DNA from: Verrucomicrobiota bacterium
Lineage (GTDB): Bacteria > Verrucomicrobiota > Verrucomicrobiia > Opitutales > Opitutaceae
Reading direction: 5' to 3'
Assembly: GCA_016209255.1 (NCBI GenBank)
Contig: JACQWL010000591.1
Location: 1-40,248 of the forward strand
Length of the DNA: 40,248 nt
Shown: positions 19,820-28,034 of the stretch, in pieces
Position numbering within the stretch: the first letter of the stretch is position 1
Layout of the letters: each line of letters begins with the position of its first letter
Position numbers and translations under genes: made by a program
The notes under the pieces: model-generated
What the model saw: only the letters and a program-made list of their open reading frames with translations
What the model was told of the DNA's origin: nothing
Database searches by the model: none

Positions 19820-21628
19820 ATGTCTTCGTTTCGCCAAATCCGCTACACCCGGCTGGCGCTCGGCGTCATCGGGCTGGCGGCGGGACTCCACCGGCTTCAC
19901 GCCGAGGACAAGGCGGCCGATCCCATCATCGAACTGCCGCGATTCGTCGTCACGGAAACACGTGAGCTGCCGCGGCCGGAAGCATGGCGCTACGCGCAGA
20001 TCCCCGGTTTCGAAATCCTCACCAATGCGTCCAACCGCACGACGCAGCGCTTGATCAACGATTTCGAGCTGTTCAAGCAGGCGCTCGGGGTGGTGTGGCC
20101 GGCGGTGGATCGCATGTCGGTGCCCGTCGCGCTGATTCTGTGCGCCAAAGGGGCGAAGTTCGACGCCTTTATCCCGGCGGGGACGGGCGCCACGCCGGAA
20201 ATGGCCCGGGCGAGCCTTTTCCTCAAGGGCCGCACCCAGACCGCCATCATCATCGATCTGCAGGCGTCGGAGCTCAACATCCTGTCCACCGAGACCGACA
20301 CGGTGGAGAGCGGCACCGACTCGGGCCGGATCTCGGTCGACCACAACAAGCAGCTCTACCGCGAATACGTGCATTATCTCCTGAGCATGAGCGAGCCGCG
20401 GCTCCCGGCGTGGTTCGAGGAGGGGATGGCGCAAATCATCATGGCGATGCGGGTGGACCGGAAGCTGATCGAATTCGGCCGGCTCGAGGATCCGAACACG
20501 ATTTCCGCCCAGGCGGCCATGACCGCGCAGCTGAACGCCGCCATCGCCGCGGACGATCCCGAGGGGATGATGCTGGCGGGCGCACCGGCCGAGGACCGCG
20601 ACTTCAATGCGGCGCTGCACCGCAAGGCGCTCGTGTCGATGGAGAAATTTCTCGCGATCAAGCACGATGCCCCCGAGGCGCTCAATCCGCTCGGCAACAA
20701 CCGCTGGGCCAAGCAGGCCTACGCTTTCGTGCACATGGGGCTTTTCGGCGACAACGGCCGGTGGCAGAAACCCTTCGCGCAGTTTCTCGCCCGCGCGGCG
20801 AAAGAGCCCGTCACCGAGGAGATTTTCAAGGAGTGTTTCAAGATGACGTACAACGCCATGCTCCTGCAGTTGCGCGGTTACGTCGAATTCACCAGTTACA
20901 AGTCGCAGGAATACCGCGCCAAGGGCGAGGGCCTGCCGCGACCGCCGCCGCTGGCGCTGCGCGACGCCACGCAGGCCGAGGTGGGCCGCATCAAGGGCGA
21001 AGCGCTGCTGCTGGCCGGACGCAAGGACGCGGCGCGCGCCGAGCTCATCGCGCCCTATGTGCGAAACGAGCGCGATCCGGGCCTGCTCGCCGCACTCGGG
21101 CTTTACGAACACGCCGCGGGACAGGCCGAGCGGGCGCGCAAGTTCCTCGAGGCGGCGGTCCTCGCCAAGGTGGTGCGGCCGGACGCCTATCTGGAACTCG
21201 CCCGGTATCGCTATGCCGACGCGCTGGCCCAGCCGGCGGCGGCCGAGGGTAGGTTTTCCCCGGCGCAGGTCGCGGGCATCGTTGGTCTCCTCCTCACGGC
21301 ACGCACGCAGCCGCCGCCCACGCCGGGCGTTTACGAGCTGATGGCCGATACCTGGGTGCGCAGCGCTTCCACGCCGACGCGCGAGGATCTGATTGCGCTG
21401 GTCGACGGTGTGCGGCGATTCCCCGGCCGGCTGAAACTCGCCTTTCAGGCGGCGGCGCTCTGTGGCAACGCCGGTCTGGCCGAGGCGGCGCACTCGCTGG
21501 CCGACCACGGGATCAAGGTTGCGCCGGACGCCGCAGCGAAGGCGCGCTTCGAACAATTGAAACAGTCGCTGCCGCCCGCGCCGCTTGCGCCGGCTGCTCC
21601 GGCTGCGTCGGCTGCGCCCGCGAAATGA
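19820..21628 (+). CDS. Secreted gluzincin-like (peptidase-MA-like) protein with TPR-like C-terminus, degenerate zinc motif
   Basis: Signal peptide; QLYREYVHYLLSMSEPRLPAWFEEGMAQI (HExxH position reads REYVH); paralogous to the next ORF. Confidence 0.7.
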   Translation: MSSFRQIRYTRLALGVIGLAAGLHRLHAEDKAADPIIELPRFVVTETRELPRPEAWRYAQIPGFEILTNASNRTTQRLINDFELFKQALGVVWPAVDRMSVPVALILCAKGAKFDAFIPAGTGATPEMARASLFLKGRTQTAIIIDLQASELNILSTETDTVESGTDSGRISVDHNKQLYREYVHYLLSMSEPRLPAWFEEGMAQIIMAMRVDRKLIEFGRLEDPNTISAQAAMTAQLNAAIAADDPEGMMLAGAPAEDRDFNAALHRKALVSMEKFLAIKHDAPEALNPLGNNRWAKQAYAFVHMGLFGDNGRWQKPFAQFLARAAKEPVTEEIFKECFKMTYNAMLLQLRGYVEFTSYKSQEYRAKGEGLPRPPPLALRDATQAEVGRIKGEALLLAGRKDAARAELIAPYVRNERDPGLLAALGLYEHAAGQAERARKFLEAAVLAKVVRPDAYLELARYRYADALAQPAAAEGRFSPAQVAGIVGLLLTARTQPPPTPGVYELMADTWVRSASTPTREDLIALVDGVRRFPGRLKLAFQAAALCGNAGLAEAAHSLADHGIKVAPDAAAKARFEQLKQSLPPAPLAPAAPAASAAPAK

Positions 21629-21788
21629 CGCGGCCACGTAGAATGCCCAAACCGTGTCCATACAATTGAGTCAAACGTGCGGCAGCGTCGAAGCTGCCGA
21701 GGCTTGTCCGCCTTTGGCGGATAACGAGGCAGTCAAACCCCGGTTCATTTTGCTTCCGCCTCCTCACGTCGGCGGCAACGCCCAGATC

Positions 21789-23522
21789 ATGACTACGCGT
21801 AAGAACAGCGCCGGCCGCGTGCGTATTTTTTGGGCCGTGCTGGCCGTGGTGGTGGCGGGCCTCGGCGCGGCATCGTCCGCCGGCGCGCAGGACGCCACCC
21901 CGCTCGAGCCGCCGGTGGGCCCGGTGATCGAGCTGCCGAAGTTCGAGGTGACCGACAGCCGGTTGCTGCCGCCGCCGGAGAACTGGCGCTATGCCGCGAT
22001 CCCGGGCTTCGAGGTGTTGTCCAACATCTCGGAGCGGGAGACGAAACGTTTCATGCAGGATTTCCTGCTGCTGCAGGAGGCGGTGAACGTGATCATGCCC
22101 GCCCTGCGCGGCGGCGGCGTGTCGGTGCCGACCAGCCTGATCCTCGCCGGCCGGGGCGACGGCTTCAACCGCTTCGTGCCGGCGGACCGGGGTGACGATC
22201 GCTACCGCACCAACAGCCTGTTCTTCGACGATCCGGAGCGCGGCGCGATCGTGGTCGATTTTGCCCTGGCCGAGTTGCTCCTCGAGGACAACACGACGCA
22301 GGAGAGCGATCCCTACCGGAGTTTTTACAAGGAATATTTTCGTTTTCTGATCCGCCGCATGTCAGGACAGAAGCCGCCGGCGTGGTTCGAGGAGGGGCTG
22401 GTGCAGCTCTTTTCCTCGATCGATTTCACGAAAAAGTGGATCAACTTTGCGCAGGTGGGCGATGGCTTCGGCGGCGAGCGCACGGGCGACTTCAACACGC
22501 TGCTCGTGCAACGGGCGCTGATGTCATTTCCCGAGTTGTTTTCCGAACAGCGCGGCCAAAGCCGCAGCACGTTCTGGTCGGCGCAGGCGTACGCATTTGT
22601 CCACATGTGCCTCTACGGCCGCGGGCAGATTTACCAGAAGCCGTTCGTGCAGTTCCTGACGCGGATCGGCAACGAACCTCCAACGGAGGAGATCTTCGTG
22701 GAGTGCTTCAAGAAGGACTACAAAAAGATGCTGCTCGAACTGCGCGGGTACATCGGATTCACGGACTACAAGTCGCTCCGGTACACGGCGAAAAAGGGCC
22801 AGGCGCTGCCCGAGCCGCCGCCGGTCACGCTCCGGCCCGCCAATGAGGCCGAGGTGGGCCGGATCGTGGGCGAAACCCTGCGGCTCGGGGGCCACGGCGA
22901 GAAGGCGCACCTCGCGCTCATCGCGCCGTACATCCGGGGCGAACGGGATCCGGCGCTGCTGGCGGCGCTCGGGCTCGACGAGCGCATGGCGAAGCACGAC
23001 GAGCGCGCGCAGAAATTCCTCGAGGCCGCGGCCAAGGGCGGTGTCGTGCGCCCTCGCGCGTACCTCGAGCTCGCACGGCTGCGCCTGGCCGGCGGACCGG
23101 CCGGAAACACCGGTGACGAAAAGCGACTCGAGGCGGGCCAGGTCGCCCACGTGCTCGAGCCGTTGCTCCTGGCGCACCGCCAGCCCCCGCCCATGGCCGA
23201 GGTCTACGAACTCATCGCCACCGTCTGGATGCGCAGCGAAAAGCCGCCCACCCGCGAGGATCTCACCGTCATCAACCAAGGGGTTAACCACTTTTCCCGC
23301 CGCCCGACCCTGCTGTGGCGAGCGGCGACGCTCAACCTGCGGCACGGCGATCCCGAAATCGCGCGCGAGATCGTGACGTATGCCCTGCGCGTCTTGCCCC
23401 CGAGCGTGCCGCGGATGGCGTTCGAGCAACTGGCGGCTGAGTTGCCGCCTCCGTCGCCGGAGGCGGCGAAGGCGCCCGCGGCGAAAGCGCCGGCCGCGAA
23501 GCGGCCCGGCCGGAAATCTTAG
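21789..23522 (+). CDS. Paralogous secreted gluzincin-like protein, zinc motif further degenerated
   Basis: SFYKEYFRFLIRRMSGQKPPAWFEEGLVQLF; shares ENWRYAAIPGFEVLSN, YKSLRYTAKKGQALPEPPPVTLR and C-terminal layout with the upstream ORF. Confidence 0.7.
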   Translation: MTTRKNSAGRVRIFWAVLAVVVAGLGAASSAGAQDATPLEPPVGPVIELPKFEVTDSRLLPPPENWRYAAIPGFEVLSNISERETKRFMQDFLLLQEAVNVIMPALRGGGVSVPTSLILAGRGDGFNRFVPADRGDDRYRTNSLFFDDPERGAIVVDFALAELLLEDNTTQESDPYRSFYKEYFRFLIRRMSGQKPPAWFEEGLVQLFSSIDFTKKWINFAQVGDGFGGERTGDFNTLLVQRALMSFPELFSEQRGQSRSTFWSAQAYAFVHMCLYGRGQIYQKPFVQFLTRIGNEPPTEEIFVECFKKDYKKMLLELRGYIGFTDYKSLRYTAKKGQALPEPPPVTLRPANEAEVGRIVGETLRLGGHGEKAHLALIAPYIRGERDPALLAALGLDERMAKHDERAQKFLEAAAKGGVVRPRAYLELARLRLAGGPAGNTGDEKRLEAGQVAHVLEPLLLAHRQPPPMAEVYELIATVWMRSEKPPTREDLTVINQGVNHFSRRPTLLWRAATLNLRHGDPEIAREIVTYALRVLPPSVPRMAFEQLAAELPPPSPEAAKAPAAKAPAAKRPGRKS

Positions 23523-23559
23523 GCGCGTCGCCCGCGGCTGGCGGTCGTGAATCGGCTTC

Positions 23560-23622
23560 CTGTAGCGGCGCTCTATTAGCGCCGATCTTCCCCGGGACGG
23601 CGGTCATAGAGCGGCCCGACAG
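23560..23622. repeat. Imperfect inverted repeat (REP-like)
   Basis: CTGTAGCGGCGCTCTATTAGCGCCG / CGGCGGTCATAGAGCGGCCCGACAG. Confidence 0.65.
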
Positions 23623-23685
23623 TTTTTCGAACTGACCCGCGGCCCGCGGCTTGCGCTCCTAGCGCCGCCCTGCACACTCGGCGGC

Positions 23686-24066
23686 ATGGTCAAGAAACTC
23701 CTCCACACCCGGATGCGCGTGAACGACATCGAGCGCACCGTGAAATTCTACGAACAGGCGCTCGAGCTGAAGGTGGCGCGCCGCAGCGTCTCGCCGCGCG
23801 GGGCGCAGATCGTTTTTCTCGCCACGCCGAACAGCGACGAGGAAATCGAAATCTGCCAGCTCCCGAACAGCCCCAGCGTGCAGGTGCAGCCCGACTTGAT
23901 GCACCTCGCCTTCGAGGTCGAGGACCTGGCGGCGTTCACCTCGAAGCTGGAGAAAAAAGGCTTCAAACTCAGTGACGGCCCGACCCCGACGAGCAGCGGC
24001 TCGGTCATCGCCTTCGTCGACGCGCCCGAGGGCTACGAGGTTGAGTTGATCCAGCGGGCAAAATAA
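23686..24066 (+). CDS. gloA: VOC-family protein, lactoylglutathione lyase-like
   Basis: LLHTRMRVNDIERTVKFYEQALELKV, DLMHLAFEVEDL, GYEVELIQ. Confidence 0.88.
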   Translation: MVKKLLHTRMRVNDIERTVKFYEQALELKVARRSVSPRGAQIVFLATPNSDEEIEICQLPNSPSVQVQPDLMHLAFEVEDLAAFTSKLEKKGFKLSDGPTPTSSGSVIAFVDAPEGYEVELIQRAK

Positions 24067-24259
24067 GGGCGGCGGTTCCGTTTCAAGAACGCGCGACAGG
24101 GCGCCGACTTCGATGCCGTGATTGCAGAGCAGCGCGCAGCTGTCGCAATTGCTCGCCGCGGAACTGGAGAAAATCATACCGCCGCTCGAGATCGCGCCGA
24201 CCCCATGAGCCCTTCCACCGGCCGGGCCACACCGCAAACGTGGCAGGGCGCGTGGCCTG

Positions 24260-24592
24260 GTGGATTTCACCGTCTATGCCGAGGTCGCGGCACGTTACTG
24301 GTGGTTCATCCCGGCGGCTTTCCTGGCTGAGCGGCGGGGGTTTCAGCGCGCGACACGCACGGATGACACGGCCGTGACGCCGGAGGCGATCCGGGCGCGG
24401 CGGGCGAAGGGCGATGCGATGACGGCGCCGTATCGCAATGTCATCCGCCTGCACCTGTTGATTTTCTTCTTCGCGTTCGCGCACTTCACGCAGCTCGAGA
24501 ATTTCGCGGTCTACGCCGTCGTTTATGCGGTGTATTTCTTTCCGTGGCGGCTGGTGCGCCGGGGTTCCGCGGCGGGTCCGGTCGCAGAGTAG
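24260..24592 (+). CDS. Small hypothetical membrane protein (start uncertain)
   Basis: Hydrophobic VIRLHLLIFFFAFAHFTQLENFAVYAVVYAVYFFPWRLV; GTG start. Confidence 0.45.
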   Translation: MDFTVYAEVAARYWWFIPAAFLAERRGFQRATRTDDTAVTPEAIRARRAKGDAMTAPYRNVIRLHLLIFFFAFAHFTQLENFAVYAVVYAVYFFPWRLVRRGSAAGPVAE

Positions 24593-24634
24593 CGTGGCGC
24601 CGCCCCGCGCCCGCCGGGGTTTCGTTCCGCGGTG

Positions 24635-24714
24635 GCAGTGTCACGTAATACGTGACACTGCCGCACACACCGAGAGGAGAATCCATTCTTAGTGTCACGT
24701 AATACGTGACACTC
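24635..24714. repeat. Two copies of a perfect palindrome with 23-bp core AGTGTCACGTAATACGTGACACT
   Basis: 24635-24663 (29 bp) and 24692-24714 (23 bp), 28 bp apart, upstream of the cupin gene. Confidence 0.95.
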
Positions 24715-24786
24715 TTCTGATGCTCTTTTCCGAGGCGGATCGGGGCGATTGAGGGTGGCGCGCGCGGCCCGAAGTCGGGGCCGCCA

Positions 24787-24879
24787 TCGGTGCCTTCGCT
24801 CCGAGGCGAAAAGATGTTGCCGCGCTGGCCCTGCGAGCGGGCCGGAGTGCGCGCGGCCAGATGGCGCGAAGCTTGCCAC
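24787..24879 (-). pseudogene. Remnant of the C-terminus of an OGG-type DNA glycosylase
   Basis: VASFAPSGRAHSGPLAGPARQHLFASERRHR vs LAQFGRAHFGPLAGLAQQYLFAWERKHR at the end of ORF 26223..27266; stop lost. Confidence 0.7.
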
Positions 24880-24919
24880 GGCGCAGCCATACGCCATCGT
24901 CAACGGCACTCCGTTCCCG

Positions 24920-25597
24920 ATGCGTCGCAATTTCGTCATGCTGCTTTTCTCGATGTTCGCTACGACTCACGCCGCTGAAGCGCCGGTCCCGGTCGTCAAG
25001 GAACCCTACCACCAGGTTGTCTTCGAAAACGATTACGTGCGCGTCATCGACGTGCAGATCCCGCCCGCCATCACGACGCGGTATCACACGCACGACGTCG
25101 CCTCGGTGATCGTCTACCTGACGAAGTCGACCAACGCGTCGCAGACCTGGGGCGAATCGATCACGACTCCGCGCCAGACGACGCCCGGAGATTCGCGCTA
25201 CGCGCCGTACGACGAGAAGGCGCTCTCCCATCGCGTTACGAACACCGGCCCAAATCTGTTTCGGGTGTTCGATATCGAGCTCATCCGGCCCGTGCCGGCC
25301 GCGGGCCCGTTTCCGCTGAAGCCGACCGCGGCCATTGAGCCGCGCTGGGAACAGAAGCGGGTCCGTTCATCGCTCATCCGCCTCGATCCTGCGGCGCGTT
25401 GCGATGTGCCCGGGAGCGCATGCGCTCACCTGCTGATCAACATCGATGCCGCCGTGACCGCGACGGCGCGGGGGAACGCACGCACCGACCGGACGTTGAA
25501 ATCGCAGGAGTACGTGTTTTTCCCGGCTCAGACTGGATTTCAGATCCGAAATCCGGGATCGCAAAAGTCCCAGTCTGTGTTGCTCGAATTGAAGTAG
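24920..25597 (+). CDS. Secreted cupin-domain protein
   Basis: Signal peptide, NDYVRVIDVQIPPAITTRYHTHDVASVIVYL cupin motif, second half-domain. Confidence 0.75.
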   Translation: MRRNFVMLLFSMFATTHAAEAPVPVVKEPYHQVVFENDYVRVIDVQIPPAITTRYHTHDVASVIVYLTKSTNASQTWGESITTPRQTTPGDSRYAPYDEKALSHRVTNTGPNLFRVFDIELIRPVPAAGPFPLKPTAAIEPRWEQKRVRSSLIRLDPAARCDVPGSACAHLLINIDAAVTATARGNARTDRTLKSQEYVFFPAQTGFQIRNPGSQKSQSVLLELK

Positions 25598-25598
25598 G

Positions 25599-25634
25599 GC
25601 GCTTTTTCCCGGACCCGCCGGGAAAAAGAAGCGC
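25599..25634 (+). terminator. Hairpin immediately after the cupin stop codon
   Basis: gcgctttttcccgg acccg ccgggaaaaagaagcgc. Confidence 0.55.
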
Positions 25635-25779
25635 GCTGCGCGCGACACCGAGGATTTCAATCCTCTTGGATCCGATACGCCGGAATTTACTTCGGCTTGG
25701 TTGGCTCGACAGGTGGGCCGGGCGCTCCGCGCACTGCTTTCTGCCGGATGGTCGTTACGGCTGAGTGGGCAACCAGGGA

Positions 25780-25869
25780 GCCGGAATCATCCGCATCGAC
25801 CCCTGCTGGTCGCGGCTCGCGGATGACCCGCGCTTCGATGAAATCCTGAAGGCGGCGAAGCCGCTCTAG
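25780..25869 (+). pseudogene. C-terminal remnant of a TolB/TPR-type protein
   Basis: AGIIRIDPCWSRLADDPRFDEILKAAKPL* resembles the ending (RxDPxWxxLxxDPRF) common in TolB/TPR proteins; compare DVRWDPVREDPRFRRMLVEL in the intact gene 13651..15756. Confidence 0.55.
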
Positions 25870-25946
25870 CTGACCAGCCACAGAAAATTTAGCCGCAGAG
25901 AACCTACCGCCGCGAACCCGCAACCAAGTGAACCCAAACAGTTTTT

Positions 25947-26141
25947 AACCGCTAATCGGATTTCATCAATGGATGAAATCGACAAAGAGCGCTGCGGCTC
26001 ATCGCCTCCGCTGCAACTAAAGGGGTTCGCTCATCGCGAACCGGTCCGTCTGCGATAAGCAGGCCCCACTACCTTACGCCGGAGGCGATGAGCCGGAGGG
26101 GTGATCAAAGTTTCGCCCATTGGTGAAACTCATTAGCGGTT
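25947..26141. mobile_element. ~195-bp nested foldback element (MITE-like)
   Basis: aaccgctaat (25947-25956) / attagcggtt (26132-26141), imperfect continuation over ~33 bp, inner 16-bp IR cggctcatcgcctccg / cggaggcgatgagccg. Confidence 0.65.
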
Positions 26142-26222
26142 CCTCCCTGTCTCCCCGCTCCTTTCCTTTGGCTTGCCCGCCTCAGGCGGGTTGCCGCTAT
26201 GCCGCGGTGCGAAAACTTCGGG

Positions 26223-27197
26223 CTACCGGTGCTTTCTTTCCCACGCGAAAAGATACTGCTGGGCGAGTCCGGCGAGCGGGCCGAAGTGCGCGCGGCCAAA
26301 TTGCGCGAGTTGCGCCGGGCGCCAGCCGTCCAGGCCGTACCGCCGCGCCAGCGTTTTCAGAATCCACACGTCCACGGGAAACGCCTCCATCCGGCCCGCC
26401 CCGAAGAGCAGCACGCAGTCGGCGACCTTTTCCCCTACGCCCGGCAGCTCGCAGAGCCGCGCCTTCGCGGCGGCGTAGGGCAGCGTTTCCGTTTCCTCGA
26501 GCCAGCCGGGCCGGGCGGCGAGGAATCGGGCTGTCTCCGCGATGTAGCGCGCGCGGAAACCGAGCCGGCAGGCGCGCAATTCAGGCTCGGGAATCTCTGC
26601 GAGTTCGGGCCACGTCGGCAGCCGGTGGAGTGAAGCTGAAGGCGGAGAGCTGAGAGCTAAGGGCTGAGGGCGGAGAGCGGAGGGCGGAGGGCTGAGAGTT
26701 GAGGGCGGAGAGCGGAGAGCGGAGAGCGGGTTGAGAGTTGAGAGCGGAAGCAGCGGCGCGCCGTGCCGTTCGGCGAGGAGTGCGACGATTTGCTTGATCT
26801 GGACGATCTGCTTCGTCGCGCTGCAGAGGAAGCTGAGCAACGTCTCGCCGAACGGCTGGCGCAAAATGCGCAGCCCGCGAAACTCCGCCAGGCACCGGGC
26901 CAGGTGCGCATCGCTGCGCCACGGCAGGGCGTCGGTCAGGGCGGCGAAATCGCGGTCAACACCGAGATACGTTGTGAGCGCGCTGGCCGTGGCGATCGCG
27001 TTTGTCGCGGGAGCGCTCCATTCGATGCGTCCGTCGGCGTCGAGCCGGAGGCCTACGACAAGATGCGCCCATACCCCGGACCATGTGCCGTCAGGTTCAC
27101 GGTGCCAACGAAAGGCCTGACCGCCATCGAGCGTTTCAGCGAGCACCTCGCCACTGAGTGCCGGCACACCGGCGAGCGGTTGCCAGGAGTCGCTCAA
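26223..27197 (-). CDS. OGG1-type 8-oxoguanine DNA glycosylase / HhH-GPD protein
   Basis: GGQAFRWHREPDGTWSG..., RGLRILRQPFGETLLSFLCSATKQIVQIKQIVALLAERHG, LGFRARYIAETARFL, LCELPGVGEKVADCVLLFGAGRMEAFPVDVWI. TTG start overlapping the upstream stop is proposed. Confidence 0.85.
   Translation of the reverse strand: MSDSWQPLAGVPALSGEVLAETLDGGQAFRWHREPDGTWSGVWAHLVVGLRLDADGRIEWSAPATNAIATASALTTYLGVDRDFAALTDALPWRSDAHLARCLAEFRGLRILRQPFGETLLSFLCSATKQIVQIKQIVALLAERHGAPLLPLSTLNPLSALRSPPSTLSPPPSALRPQPLALSSPPSASLHRLPTWPELAEIPEPELRACRLGFRARYIAETARFLAARPGWLEETETLPYAAAKARLCELPGVGEKVADCVLLFGAGRMEAFPVDVWILKTLARRYGLDGWRPAQLAQFGRAHFGPLAGLAQQYLFAWERKHR
26635..26750. repeat. Degenerate 7-nt tandem array (GCTGAGA/GCGGAGA, ~16 units plus one partial) inside the glycosylase CDS
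   Basis: gctgaag-gcggaga-gctgaga-gctaagg-gctgagg-gcggaga-gcggagg-gcggagg-gctgaga-gttgagg-gcggaga-gcggaga-gcggaga-gcgg-gttgaga-gttgaga-gcggaag. Confidence 0.95.
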
Positions 27198-27415
27198 GAA
27201 ATTTTCGCGCGGGCTTGCCGACGAGAACCGTGTAGCGCATGGAGTTCGCGTTTGACTTCGACCCATGGCTTGAAGTCGCCCTCCAGCATCGCCGCGCGGT
27301 GCGCGACCAAGTCGGCCAGGTTTTCGGCGCGCTGCGCGAGCCGTCGCTGCAAGGCGCGCAGTTGGCGCGGCGTCATGGCGCCAATCGCATGATCGATTTC
27401 GACAACAGTGGGCAT
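27194..27415 (-). CDS. Small hypothetical protein directly upstream of the glycosylase
   Basis: MPTVVEIDHAIGAMTPRQLRALQRRLAQRAENLADLVAHRAAMLEGDFKPWVEVKRELHALHGSRRQARAKIS; ATG start, stop overlaps putative TTG of next gene (TTGA). Confidence 0.5.
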   Translation of the reverse strand: MPTVVEIDHAIGAMTPRQLRALQRRLAQRAENLADLVAHRAAMLEGDFKPWVEVKRELHALHGSRRQARAKIS

Positions 27416-27468
27416 CGAACGAGTCAACCGCTTCCGAGATGGAATGTCAACGGGTCGGCCGGCTTGGG

Positions 27469-27954
27469 TCACTTGGCCGGCCTCTCCCACAAAAAACTCT
27501 TCTGCTCCGCCAGCAGGCGGCCCCCGGCATCGACCAGAGTGAGTTTCCAAGCCGCCGGGTTGTCCTTTTTCCCTCCGGGCCAGGCGTCGCCAGTGAGTCC
27601 AAGTTGAAACACGCTTTGGCGGGCGGGCAGCGCCGCGGAAAAGGTGAACGTCTTCGGTTCGGGAGCGTCGGGGCGGATGACGCTCAATTCGAATCTTGCC
27701 CCGGCGACCGCCGCCGCGGCCTTCACCCGCACGAGGAAATAGTAGCCGGCGCGGACGTCCGCCTGGGTGCGGAGGAGGATCTGGCCACCGGGGTTTTCGC
27801 TGCGGCCGAAGTAGTCGCCGATCCGCTCAAAATATTCTGCGTCGCGCCAGCCCGGCCACACGCGCACGAGTTCGACCTCCGCCGCGTAGGCGAGGGAAAC
27901 CGCGCAGCACACGAAACCCACGAAAAGTAAAAGCAAGTGGCGGCGGCGGCGCAT
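27469..27954 (-). CDS. Hypothetical secreted protein
   Basis: Signal peptide LLLLFVGFVCCAVSLAYA, ATG at 27954. Confidence 0.6.
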   Translation of the reverse strand: MRRRRHLLLLFVGFVCCAVSLAYAAEVELVRVWPGWRDAEYFERIGDYFGRSENPGGQILLRTQADVRAGYYFLVRVKAAAAVAGARFELSVIRPDAPEPKTFTFSAALPARQSVFQLGLTGDAWPGGKKDNPAAWKLTLVDAGGRLLAEQKSFLWERPAK

Positions 27955-28034
27955 GGCGGGAAAGTGAGTGGACCCGCCGCACGGCGCAAGCGAAGGCTCG
28001 TGCCAAGAGATTTCCAAGCCTTTCAAACCTCTGG

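Noticed and set aside
19754-21661. 635-aa minus-strand ORF antisense to the first pseudopeptidase
   Set aside because: Arg/Gly-rich composition, no domain; the plus-strand ORF has a signal peptide and a paralogue.
26581-26922. Overlapping ORFs with SALRSPPSALSSQ repeats
   Set aside because: Alternative-frame readings of the heptamer array inside the glycosylase gene.
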